NCBI GenBank assembly: GCA_040387555.1
Contig: JAZKDO010000003.1
Span: 1,151,033-1,215,032 of the forward strand
Source of the DNA: UBA4416 sp040387555
GTDB lineage: Bacteria > Bacteroidota > Bacteroidia > B-17B0 > Aurantibacillaceae
Length of the DNA: 64,000 bases
Direction: 5' to 3'
Shown: positions 34,956-42,980 of the stretch, piece after piece
Layout: each line of letters begins with the position of its first letter
How positions within the stretch are numbered: the stretch's first letter is position 1
Position numbers and translations under genes: made by a program
The notes under the pieces: generated by a model
What the model was told of the DNA's origin: nothing
What the model saw: only the letters and a program-made list of their open reading frames with translations
The model's database searches: none

Positions 34956-37310
34956 ATGTGGAAATATTTTTCTAGAACCCTATTGAGGAATAAAGCAGTA
35001 TTTACAACTGTAGTACTTTTGATCACAGCATTTATGGGATATGAAACTTCGAAAGTTGAATTATCCTATGATTTTGCCCAGATCCTTCCAGATACTGATA
35101 GTACTTACATTGAATACCAGAACTTTAAAAAGCAATTTGGCGAAGATGGAAATGTAATGGTAATGGGTTTTGCAGATAAAAACCTTTTTCAATACGAAAA
35201 ATTTAAAGATTGGTATGAACTCAGTAATACCATAAAAAATATTCAGGGAATAAAAGACCTGATGTCGGTTCCCACAGTTTATAAATTTGTAAAGAATGAT
35301 AGTCTGGAGAAGTTTGAGTTTGTGCCTTTGATAAAAGAACCTATAAAGGATCAACAGGATGTAGATAGCATTAAAGCTGATTTCTTAGGTCTTCCATTTT
35401 ATGAAGGAATCATTTACAACAAAGAAACAGGTGCCAATGTAATGGCTATTACTTTTACAAAAAAGGATCTGAATTCTAAGCGTCGTCTGGAAATTGTTTC
35501 AGAGATAAAGATATTAGCCGATGCGTTTTCTAAAAAGCATAATATTGAAATGCATTATTCAGGAATGCCATTCATTCGATCACAAGTAATGACAAAGGTA
35601 TCTCATGAGATGACTTTATTTTTGATTCTTGCGATTTGTGTCACTGCTTTGATCCTTTGGGTTTTCTTCCGTTCAGGGAATGTTGTCTTCTTTTCATTGA
35701 TTATTACAGGAATAGGAGTGCTTTGGTCAATGGGTATTATGCATTTGTTTGGATATAAGATCACCATCTTATCGGGGTTGATTCCACCATTGATAATGGT
35801 AATTGGTTTGCCCAATTGTATTTTCCTGATCAATAAATACCAAAGCGAGTTTGTTCTGCATGGTAATAAAATTAAAGCTATCACCCGAAGCATTGAAACT
35901 ATTGGAGTAACTTTATTTTTAGCCAATATTACAACAGCCATTGGTTTTGGAGTATTATACTTTACAAAAAGTTTAATGCTTGTAGAATTTGGTTTGGTGG
36001 CTTCTATTGCTGTAATGGCAACGTATTTTATTACATTGATCTTGGTGCCTGTGATTTTAAATGTGCTGCCAACTCCAAAAGCAAAACATACCAAACATCA
36101 GGATGGAAAACTGATCAATAAGGCTTTGGATATGGTTGATCATTTAGTTCAAGAACGCCGTACAGCTATTTACATTACAACTACTGTAATAACTGCTATA
36201 TGCTTTTGGGGAATGACTTTCATTGATATGAATGGTTATGTAGTAGATGACCTTCCAAAAAAAGATCCAATTTACACCGATCTTCATTTCTTCGAAGATA
36301 ATTTTAAAGGCGTATTGCCATTTGAAATTGCAATAGATACTAAAAAGGAAAACGGATTGTTTGAAAACAATGCCAAAGCCCTGTATAAAATTAAAGCTAT
36401 GCAAAAGGTGTTCGAAGGCTATCCTATTTTTTCTAAGCCTTTATCAGTTGTTGAAGCAATTAAATTTTCTTATCAGGCATACAATGATGGAAATCCTAAG
36501 TATTACAAGCTTCCCGGCGTTACTGATTTAAAAACGTTATCAGAGTATTCTGGTTCGTTAAAAGGACAAAATAATAAACTTTCAAAATTCATTGATAGTA
36601 CCAAACAAACTACGCGCATTAGTTATCAGGTAAAAGATATTGGTTCTAAGAAAATGAAAGATCTCATGGTTGTACTTCGCCCTAAGATTGATTCTATTTT
36701 TAGCCCTGCTGAATATAAAGTAAGCTTAACCGGCCATAGCTTGGTGTTCTTAAAAAATAACGATTACCTTTTATCTAATTTATTAGAAAGTTTACTGATT
36801 GAAATTATTTTGATTGCTATTGTTGGGATCGCTTTATTCAGATCGGTACGAATCATTGTATTATCAAAAATACCTTGTTTGATACCGTTGATAATTACTG
36901 CGGGCATCATGGGCTTTTTGGATATTCGTTTTAAACCTTCAACGATTTTAATTTTTAGTATTGCTTTTGGTATATCATCCGATGGAACGATTTATTTTTT
37001 AACCAAATACCGACAGGAATTAAAAAAACACAATGCAGGTGCTGCGGCAGCTATATCTGCTGCGATTAAGGATACCGGATTGAGTATGGTTTATACTTCC
37101 ATTATTTTGTTCTCAGGTTTCTCCATTTTTTCGGCATCCAGCTTTGGAGGTACAGTAGCGTTAGGTGTATTAGTTTCTTTAACGCTTGTCATTTCAATGT
37201 TTACAAACATTATTTTGTTACCGGCTATCTTATTATCTATCAATAAAAAATCTTTGAAGAAAGAAATTGTTGAAGAGCCGCTGATAGATATAGAGGATAG
37301 TTTAGAGTAG
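34956..37310 (+). CDS. MMPL/RND-family transporter
   Basis: 784 residues with two repeats of the RND half: one transmembrane helix near the N terminus (KAVFTTVVLLITAFMGYETS), a periplasmic loop, then a cluster of five helices (about 210-365); a seventh helix (about 400-420), a second loop, then five more (about 610-770). GLPNCIFLINKYQSE and IAFGISSDGTIYFLTKYRQEL carry the conserved proton-relay region of helices 4 and 10. Relatives export lipids, hopanoids or act as sterol-sensing-domain proteins. The cargo is not evident. Confidence 0.85.
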   Translation: MWKYFSRTLLRNKAVFTTVVLLITAFMGYETSKVELSYDFAQILPDTDSTYIEYQNFKKQFGEDGNVMVMGFADKNLFQYEKFKDWYELSNTIKNIQGIKDLMSVPTVYKFVKNDSLEKFEFVPLIKEPIKDQQDVDSIKADFLGLPFYEGIIYNKETGANVMAITFTKKDLNSKRRLEIVSEIKILADAFSKKHNIEMHYSGMPFIRSQVMTKVSHEMTLFLILAICVTALILWVFFRSGNVVFFSLIITGIGVLWSMGIMHLFGYKITILSGLIPPLIMVIGLPNCIFLINKYQSEFVLHGNKIKAITRSIETIGVTLFLANITTAIGFGVLYFTKSLMLVEFGLVASIAVMATYFITLILVPVILNVLPTPKAKHTKHQDGKLINKALDMVDHLVQERRTAIYITTTVITAICFWGMTFIDMNGYVVDDLPKKDPIYTDLHFFEDNFKGVLPFEIAIDTKKENGLFENNAKALYKIKAMQKVFEGYPIFSKPLSVVEAIKFSYQAYNDGNPKYYKLPGVTDLKTLSEYSGSLKGQNNKLSKFIDSTKQTTRISYQVKDIGSKKMKDLMVVLRPKIDSIFSPAEYKVSLTGHSLVFLKNNDYLLSNLLESLLIEIILIAIVGIALFRSVRIIVLSKIPCLIPLIITAGIMGFLDIRFKPSTILIFSIAFGISSDGTIYFLTKYRQELKKHNAGAAAAISAAIKDTGLSMVYTSIILFSGFSIFSASSFGGTVALGVLVSLTLVISMFTNIILLPAILLSINKKSLKKEIVEEPLIDIEDSLE

Positions 37311-37401
37311 GAGATAGCCATACACATTAGCAGGTTTGTATATTTGGGTAATTTTATTTTAGAAATCTAAATTCAATTGTGAGTATTTAAAACGATACAA
37401 A

Positions 37402-37947
37402 ATGAAAAAATTAATCTGTTTCAAAGCTTCGATACTTATAATTTTATTCTCGGCCTGTAAAAAGGATATTGCTATTGACAAGAATAGAATAGTTGAAGGG
37501 GAAATTCAATTTACAATTAATGACAATGTAACACTGAAACAGTCTTTTAATGATCTTAAATCAATAATTGGTGATAATGAATATGAGTTACGAAATTTCT
37601 ATTACACAAAAGTAATTTCGCCCGACAGTATGACTTATTACTGGCATGTTTTTAAAAACTGCTCATATATAAAAGTATTCAATATCTTCAAAAAACCAAA
37701 TGATGCATTTACACAGTTTAATGCGTTTAATTTTAAAAATTTAGATTATATAAACTATTCAAAATGGGACAGTATTGTAAAAACTGAAAAGCTAAAAGAA
37801 ATGCCAAATGGAGGTGACAATGTTTTTAGAGCAGGTTTTTTATTTGTTCCAAAGGGAAAAGAATTAATTTGGATAAATAAATTAAAGGAATTATCGATAA
37901 TTAAAGAAGCAAACTACGTTTCTAAATATTATGAAGGGCCTATGTAG
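37402..37947 (+). CDS. Small lipoprotein, unknown function
   Basis: 181 residues. The start MKKLICFKASILIILFSACKKD has a lipobox, FSAC. The mature part is mixed alpha/beta with no domain I recognise. It lies 91 bases after the transporter gene on the same strand and could be cotranscribed with it. Confidence 0.65.
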   Translation: MKKLICFKASILIILFSACKKDIAIDKNRIVEGEIQFTINDNVTLKQSFNDLKSIIGDNEYELRNFYYTKVISPDSMTYYWHVFKNCSYIKVFNIFKKPNDAFTQFNAFNFKNLDYINYSKWDSIVKTEKLKEMPNGGDNVFRAGFLFVPKGKELIWINKLKELSIIKEANYVSKYYEGPM

Positions 37948-37963
37948 TTTTTATAGTCCAAAA

Positions 37964-38626
37964 TTAATCAGGTTTCTTATTCTGATCAATTACTTTATAG
38001 AAAACTTCCAAACTGGATTTCCTCGTGCCTGAAACCATTTTTGAATGAGAACAACAGATGTTGTGAAAAGAATTATCAATATTTTGAGTAAAACCGTTCT
38101 TTGGATAAGCGCAAAAAAGACATAAAGATTCAGTTTCGCAAAAGCGGTTCCATAAATGTTCTAAATGCACCGTAGCTCCACTTTGACCTTGTTCCCACAA
38201 CAAAGCAACCATTTCCCCAAAAGCTCTAACTTGTCTGCTTCTCGCTTTGGCTTTACTAATAACGCTCTTTATCATGGCCATAAATAATGTTTCGTCAGGC
38301 CACCCATTTTTCATGAAAGTTGAAAGAGTTTCGGAAGCATTCAGAGGAATATATTGGTGATCAGAAATTAATGCGCCCAGGTTACAACCGTTTTTTCTAA
38401 GACGTTTATTTAACGCTTTTAAATGTTCAGTTGTGGCAATTATAATTACACAATCTCCAGTACGAAATCCATCCAAAACATAACCTTCTAAAAGATCCAA
38501 AAAAATGGCCTTGCTCTCATATATTTGAACTATGTGTTCATAAGGGGCAATTTCGCCCCAGAATACTTGTGGATTGCAACTCACCCACTCGCCGCTATCT
38601 TTATTTTTTCTGGAATTCATTGTCAT
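37964..38626 (-). CDS. MEDS-domain protein
   Basis: 220 residues. The domain runs from about residue 20: WGEIAPYEHIVQIYESKAIFLDLLEGYVLDGFRTGDCVIIIATTEHLKAL, then FGEMVALLWEQGQSGATVHLEHLWNRFC and SLCLFCAYPKNGF. This matches the MEDS (DcmR-type) sensory fold, a RecA-like ATPase relative without the full nucleotide-binding loop, found in regulators and signal proteins. There is no attached DNA-binding or kinase domain here. It is the last chromosomal gene before the tRNA and island, transcribed away from them. Confidence 0.78.
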   Translation of the reverse strand: MTMNSRKNKDSGEWVSCNPQVFWGEIAPYEHIVQIYESKAIFLDLLEGYVLDGFRTGDCVIIIATTEHLKALNKRLRKNGCNLGALISDHQYIPLNASETLSTFMKNGWPDETLFMAMIKSVISKAKARSRQVRAFGEMVALLWEQGQSGATVHLEHLWNRFCETESLCLFCAYPKNGFTQNIDNSFHNICCSHSKMVSGTRKSSLEVFYKVIDQNKKPD

Positions 38627-38756
38627 ATGTTTTTAGTAGTGTAAAATTACGGAAACATTCTTCCGGGTACATTATATACTTCCCCCAAACGTGTATCACA
38701 TAACTGTTTAAGCATCACAAATTATTGACATTGGCTTGAAAAATCGTTAGCTAATA

Positions 38757-38781
38757 TTTTATTAGTGTAACACTAATAAAA
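38757..38781. promoter_or_regulatory. 25-bp perfect palindrome
   Basis: TTTTATTAGTGT (38757-38768), one central A, then ACACTAATAAAA (38770-38781). It lies in the 373-base gap between the MEDS gene and the tRNA, about 130 bases upstream of the MEDS start and 130 before the tRNA promoter. The remainder of the gap shows nothing else apart from that promoter. It is probably a dimeric-regulator binding site, or a terminator facing either way. Confidence 0.5.
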
Positions 38782-38910
38782 ATAATTTTGACTATTTAAT
38801 GGTATTTGAAAATCTCTTTAAATAATAGTAATTGTCAACATCTGTGTCATTAATGCTAATGGCCTCCTGTTGCTCTTATACCAATGATCTTTATAATTAT
38901 TTAAAATTTA

Positions 38911-38941
38911 TTTGTGTAAACAAAAATAAAACATATCTTTG
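38911..38941 (+). promoter_or_regulatory. Promoter of the initiator tRNA gene
   Basis: TTTG (38911-38914), exactly 19 bases, then TATCTTTG (38934-38941), the full consensus of the phylum. GCACCTCG follows directly; a nearly identical GCACCCCG follows the promoter at the end of the window, which suggests a shared stable-RNA discriminator. Confidence 0.85.
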
Positions 38942-38999
38942 CACCTCGAAAATGATAATGTTGTTTTCATAGATTAAAAAGTTCTTTAAATATAGATAT

Positions 39000-39077
<78 letters not shown>

Positions 39078-39086
<9 letters not shown>

Positions 39087-39103
39087 TGGAAACAGAGGCT
39101 TTT
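39078..39103 (+). terminator. Terminator of tRNA-fMet (left copy)
   Basis: AAAAGCCTCTG (39078-39088), GAAA tetraloop, CAGAGGCTTTT (39093-39103), followed by CGTTTTT. An 11-bp stem capped by a GAAA tetraloop. The right copy differs at one base pair on both sides of the stem. Confidence 0.85.
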
Positions 39104-39144
39104 TCGTTTTTAAAGGATTTTTTGACCCTCGACCTAAATCGGCT

Positions 39145-39168
39145 GGAGTGAGGAATTAGAGTGAGGAA
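39145..39168. other. Left arm-type repeats of the integrase
   Basis: GAGTGAGGAA occurs at 39146-39155 and again at 39159-39168, 13 bases apart, immediately before the integrase stop codon. The same pattern (GAGTAAGGAA twice, also 13 apart) is found inside the right end. Direct repeats of this kind are where the N-terminal domain of tyrosine integrases binds. Confidence 0.65.
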
Positions 39169-40461
39169 CTAGGGTTTTTCAAAGATTCTAAACTCGTTCT
39201 TCATTTTGACTTGTACATCCATTTTGTCCACATAATGCTTATCCATTATAGCTGTACCACTATGAGCAGTAATGTAATGGGCTTGCTCCCCAAATTGCAT
39301 CCGGACTGCCGTAGAAAAAGTCTTTCGTAGGTTTTTAAAAACCAATTTTTTATTAATATTTGTTTTTGATAGGAAGTGTGTAAAAGCTTTACTAATTAAA
39401 TCTGCCATTGTTTCTCGTTTTAAGCCGGATTCCGGAGCTAAAACATATTTTTCAGTCCCTTTGTAATGTTCATGACCAAGCCTCATTAAAAAAGCTTTAA
39501 AATCGCTAAAAATCATAAACTGTTTTATTTTACAGTCATTTTCGCTCATTATATTGCTATGCGACCTGTTGAATTTAAAATCTTTCATGTTGAAATGGGA
39601 GAGCTCGCCATTTTCATCATAAATGATATCGCTCCATTTAAGAAAAACGACTTCATCCTTCCTACCTCCGGTAAATAGTCCAAGCCAAAAGGCATCTACT
39701 ATCCAATCCCTAAATAAATTTTTTCGTTCACCAGTACCCAAAATTTTAATTCCGTTATCTGCATTCACGACTGATAATAGCGTTTGGAAGTCTGAACTGG
39801 TGACTGACTTCGGTTCGTATTTTACATACCGTCTTTGCACATCCTCGAAAGGGTTTGAATAAGTGGTTTGATATTTATATTTTTCAATAATGTAAGATGT
39901 AAAAATACGTAGGGCACTAATGATATTATTATAGTACCTATTTTTCGCTTTCAATTTTTCAAGAATAAATTTATGAAGGTAGCCGATGTGGATGTCTTTC
40001 ACTTCTAAAAATTTTAGTGTATTAACAACAACTCCGCTTTCAACTAATGCTTTAATATAGTATTTGAAATTCCGCTCGTAATCTTTAATATGACCGATTG
40101 TTCTTGTCTTCTGTTTATGAATTGGAACACCAACATTATTTAGATAGGCCATGTATTCTGCCATACAGTCAATTAATAAAACTGGTTCTGTATGAGGTAC
40201 TATGTCATTGGGATTATTGAAGTTTGTTGAAACCAAGTATTTCTTAAACTCAATAAATTCAGTAACAACATCCTCAAAAGAAATTGCTTCCATATTTTTA
40301 ATAACATAGCTATTCTTTGTTCCCGGAATATGAATTTTTGCTCGGTAAACTTTTAATTCACATTTGCATTTGATTTTTGATTCATTGCTATACCAGAGTT
40401 TACATTTATTGCAGTATAGATAGAGTCCAGAAATTCTGGACTTCTTAGGAAGCTTTTTCAT
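39169..40461 (-). CDS. Tyrosine recombinase (island integrase) with N-terminal zinc ribbon
   Basis: About 430 residues; an ATG two codons upstream (40467) is an alternative start. The N terminus is a four-cysteine zinc-ribbon-like unit (LYCNKCKLWYSNESKIKCKCEL), probably the arm-binding domain. A SAM-like core-binding domain follows (about 95-210). The catalytic domain shows the first arginine in LGLFTGGRKDEVVFLKW, the second in NLRKTFSTAVR, histidine in AHSGTAIMDKHYV and the nucleophile tyrosine in KHY. The usual histidine two residues before the second arginine (H-x-x-R) is replaced by N, a tolerated change. Its stop codon abuts the left arm repeats. Confidence 0.9.
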   Translation of the reverse strand: MKKLPKKSRISGLYLYCNKCKLWYSNESKIKCKCELKVYRAKIHIPGTKNSYVIKNMEAISFEDVVTEFIEFKKYLVSTNFNNPNDIVPHTEPVLLIDCMAEYMAYLNNVGVPIHKQKTRTIGHIKDYERNFKYYIKALVESGVVVNTLKFLEVKDIHIGYLHKFILEKLKAKNRYYNNIISALRIFTSYIIEKYKYQTTYSNPFEDVQRRYVKYEPKSVTSSDFQTLLSVVNADNGIKILGTGERKNLFRDWIVDAFWLGLFTGGRKDEVVFLKWSDIIYDENGELSHFNMKDFKFNRSHSNIMSENDCKIKQFMIFSDFKAFLMRLGHEHYKGTEKYVLAPESGLKRETMADLISKAFTHFLSKTNINKKLVFKNLRKTFSTAVRMQFGEQAHYITAHSGTAIMDKHYVDKMDVQVKMKNEFRIFEKP

Positions 40462-40801
40462 TTGCATACTGTTTAAATTGATTTACGTACTTCTCTTTAA
40501 GAGGGTCTTTAGCTACAAAGGTCTTAAACTTCACCTCCGGTATCTTTTGAAGCGTATTTAAAGCTGGAATGTTACCGTCCGCATAAACATTGTATGCAGC
40601 CTCCCAATCATTTCCAAAATCTTTTCTGAGTTTTTCGATAAAAGGTCGCTCAAAAGCTTCCTTAAAAGCTGATTCTAAAACAAATTCAATCCTTCCAGTT
40701 TTGATTACTAAAATATTATTTTTTCTGCACCATTGTCTAACTGCTCTAATATCTTTATATCCTAGTTCTTTAGTCAATTCACTTAAGTTTATAGTATCCA
40801 T
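40445..40801 (-). CDS. Small DNA-binding-like protein next to the integrase
   Basis: 118 residues from the ATG at 40801, which has an A/G-rich leader (GAAAGAAGAAAAAG). The frame is open to 40870, but that part overlaps the preceding gene. Residues 1-40 (INLSELTKELGYKDIRAVRQWCRKNNILVIKTGRIEFVL) look like a MerR/excisionase-type winged helix, and ELGYKDIRAVRQWCRKN would be the recognition unit. Position just upstream of the integrase (17-23 base overlap) suggests a recombination directionality factor, which is an inference. Confidence 0.6.
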   Translation of the reverse strand: MDTINLSELTKELGYKDIRAVRQWCRKNNILVIKTGRIEFVLESAFKEAFERPFIEKLRKDFGNDWEAAYNVYADGNIPALNTLQKIPEVKFKTFVAKDPLKEKYVNQFKQYANEKAS

Positions 40802-40802
40802 C

Positions 40803-41312
40803 TTACTTTTTCTTCTTTCTTTTGTAGGTATTATCAAGACTTTCCTGAATGAATAGCTTATTAAGTTCATTACGCTTCAACAAATATTCATACTCTCCCC
40901 AAATTGATAAATCAGATAAACATACCTCTTCTTTATATTCAGCCTCCATATACCTACAAAGTAACTTTTCCAGCATTGGAGTATTTGAAAGGTCTTCTAG
41001 CTCGAAATTTTCATCCAAGTTGTAATTGCTTTCTTCGGTAACCTCATATTTCTGAAGATTTCTACTAGCATTATTTTCCACGGTAGTTTGTTGTTTCTTG
41101 TTGCGTAGCTTATACCACCCACTAAACATAATGAACCTTAAAGTATCCGCTCCGTAATAACTCAAATCACCATCTTCCAATACTAATGCATTTCCCTCTC
41201 CATCATAGTTAAACTCTAAAATTTCAATCTGTTTAAATCCAATGCTGTTCTCACATTTTTCAAAACCAATCATTTGTTTTTTTTGTAATTCGAATCTCAT
41301 TTCTTGTTTCAT
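40803..41312 (-). CDS. Unknown protein in the integrase operon
   Basis: 169 residues with no recognised domain. The N-terminal half is beta-rich (FKQIEILEFNYDGEGNALVLEDGDLSYYGADTLRFIMFSGWYKL). The middle is acidic (YNLDENFELEDLSNTP). The tail is strongly basic (YKRKKKK). Its stop lies one base before the next gene's ATG, so the three genes at this end form an operon. Confidence 0.6.
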   Translation of the reverse strand: MKQEMRFELQKKQMIGFEKCENSIGFKQIEILEFNYDGEGNALVLEDGDLSYYGADTLRFIMFSGWYKLRNKKQQTTVENNASRNLQKYEVTEESNYNLDENFELEDLSNTPMLEKLLCRYMEAEYKEEVCLSDLSIWGEYEYLLKRNELNKLFIQESLDNTYKRKKKK

Positions 41313-41836
41313 TTTTTTTGTTTTTAATGCCTTTATAGGCGTTTATATTTATTTTTCAGAATTGACATAGATATCCCAGGTCGATATATCAACTATTTTT
41401 TTTGTTTCTAAAAATTGGGATTAGATTGAGCTGTCTCCAGTCCTCAATGGATGTTCATCTATTTATAAAATAGATTTACTTGGTTCGTGTTAAACGAATC
41501 TTTGCCGTATATTTTGTTTATGTCTTCATATTATTTTTTTTAAATTATTAATTCCCTTATTGCCACACATACTAAAATCCAAAAAATTGGCAATAGCTAT
41601 CCCCTTCTGATTTTAAGACAGAAAAAAAACATCCACTGGCCATTTTTGACCAAAAAAGAGGGGAATATGTGAGATAAATAATAGAAAAATGTGCCTCTAT
41701 CCTATTGGTATTTAATAGTTTAGAAGTAAACGGAATCGAAATCCCATCTGCCTTTTCTATAATACAAATATACCGAAAAAATTTCATAGGTGCCAAGTGC
41801 CGTTTTTGTTAAACATAGTTTTCTGTAAAAATGTTT
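41313..41836. other. Non-coding stretch with inverted repeats, possible resolvase site
   Basis: 524 bases without a convincing gene, between the integrase operon and the resolvase gene. It contains ATCTATTT/AAATAGAT (41457-41464 and 41468-41475), TTCGT/ACGAA (41484-41488 and 41494-41498) and the word ATATCCCAGG (41371-41380) that recurs on the other side of the resolvase gene (42530-42539). Serine resolvases bind several dyad sites next to their own gene, so this is a candidate res region. A 74-codon minus-strand frame at 41572 is not convincing. Confidence 0.4.
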
Positions 41837-42409
41837 TTACGTGTTAATGTATAAACCTACTGTAGAGTGACTCAGTTTAAGAGTTTTGCCGATGTTTCGA
41901 TTCGATAAACCCTCAGACTTCAATTTTTTTATGTTCTCAATTATTTCTAACTCAATTTGTGGTCGCCCACCTTTTTTCTTAGTTCTAGCTAAACCGGCCT
42001 TAACTCTTTCAGAAATTCTTATTTTTTCTTGTCTCGCAAGTGTCGAAAGTAACGAAATTACTACATCCTTGAAGATGCCACAGCTATCAATATACTGCTC
42101 ACTGTAGCTCTTAAAGCCAACGCCATAAGATTCTAGCTGCTCCATGTATTTAATGGTAGCTCGTGTTCCCTCCCGTGTCCATCTATCTAATGACCAAAAC
42201 AACACTAAATCAAATTTGCGTTTTGAGGCATCAGAAAACAATTTTTTAAATGCTGGTCGTTCAGATGTACCACCCGAAATTTCATCCATATACTCATTAA
42301 TGATTTCGTAACCCATCTTAGTGCAATATTCTCTTAATACTAATAATTGATTATCGACATCTTGACCTTTAGTTGAAGTTGATACCCTTGCGTAAATTGC
42401 TACTTTCAT
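41837..42409 (-). CDS. Serine recombinase (resolvase/invertase type)
   Basis: 190 residues from the ATG at 42409; upstream codons in frame are not typical of the family. The catalytic serine is S10 in YARVSTSTKGQDVDNQ with R8 beside it. The core continues with DLVLFWSLDRWTREG, where the two further arginines lie, and the long E helix (DVVISLLSTLARQEKIRISERVKAGLART). The C terminus is a Hin-like helix-turn-helix (LKSEGLSNRNIGKTLKLSHSTVGLYI). Length matches small resolvases/invertases, not the large integrases. It could resolve dimers of the excised element or invert a segment; no inverted crossover pair is obvious. Confidence 0.9.
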   Translation of the reverse strand: MKVAIYARVSTSTKGQDVDNQLLVLREYCTKMGYEIINEYMDEISGGTSERPAFKKLFSDASKRKFDLVLFWSLDRWTREGTRATIKYMEQLESYGVGFKSYSEQYIDSCGIFKDVVISLLSTLARQEKIRISERVKAGLARTKKKGGRPQIELEIIENIKKLKSEGLSNRNIGKTLKLSHSTVGLYINT

Positions 42410-42980
42410 ATTGTTGTTTTTTAAGTGGACGAATAACCTATCTTTTTTTCCCCTCTGAAACGTCCTATTATCAAGGACGTATTTTTTTAAACATACTGGT
42501 TGAATAACACTTGTTTTTCGTCCACACAAATATCCCAGGGATTTATTTAATATCCAAGGAAAATCCCGGTTTTCCTGGTGCTCCAGAGCATCCAATGAAA
42601 AAAACTTATTGTAAGTACATAAAGATGTACTTTTAAAAATTTCCCATATTCCACAGTACATCATTGATTCAAGACATTTTTACCTTTTTAAAGAACACTA
42701 TAAGGGAGATTGGCGACCCAACTTCACACACTTATAGTGTTCTTTTTAGATAATGAGAGTTTGTAAATCGTTTGGTATGACTGGTGTTTAGTGATTTATT
42801 AAAAAAAACATTTATTATTTTATATGAATCCTTATCCCACCTATTGACTTTTTTTAAATTTTCGTTATACTTAATTTATTCCATTACCAAGGTGGAGTCT
42901 GGTTGCTAGGGGAGTAATTACCCTTAGCTTCTGCACCAGTAAAAGCAGAGAATAATAAAAAATGCAGAATATGTAAAAGA
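42410..42980. other. Hairpin-rich non-coding region upstream of the palm polymerase (candidate ncRNA or origin)
   Basis: 571 bases between the divergent resolvase and polymerase genes. Stems found: GTGGACGAA/TTCGTCCAC (42425-42433, 42517-42525) enclosing ACGTCCT/AGGACGT (42460-42466, 42474-42480); AGGAAAA/TTTTCCT (42557-42563, 42570-42576); TGCTC/GAGCA (42579-42590); AAGTACAT/ATGTACTT (42613-42620, 42625-42632); a 15-bp stem at 42690-42745; and GCTAGGGG/CCCTTAGC (42905-42912, 42921-42928) inside GGTGGAG/CTGCACC (42891-42897, 42931-42937). The density is far above neighbouring gaps. It may be a structured RNA, a replication origin, recombination sites or a mixture. Confidence 0.55.
42690..42745. 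other. 15-bp perfect stem-loop
   Basis: AAAGAACACTATAAG (42690-42704) pairs perfectly with CTTATAGTGTTCTTT (42731-42745) across a 26-base loop; a T-rich tail follows on the plus strand. It is the longest perfect inverted repeat I found in the island. The long loop argues against a simple terminator; an RNA domain or protein-binding hairpin is more likely. Confidence 0.7.

Noticed and set aside
41572..41796. 74-codon minus-strand frame in the gap before the resolvase
   Set aside because: Composition is unlike a protein, there is no coupling to neighbours, and it lies in a region better explained by inverted repeats.
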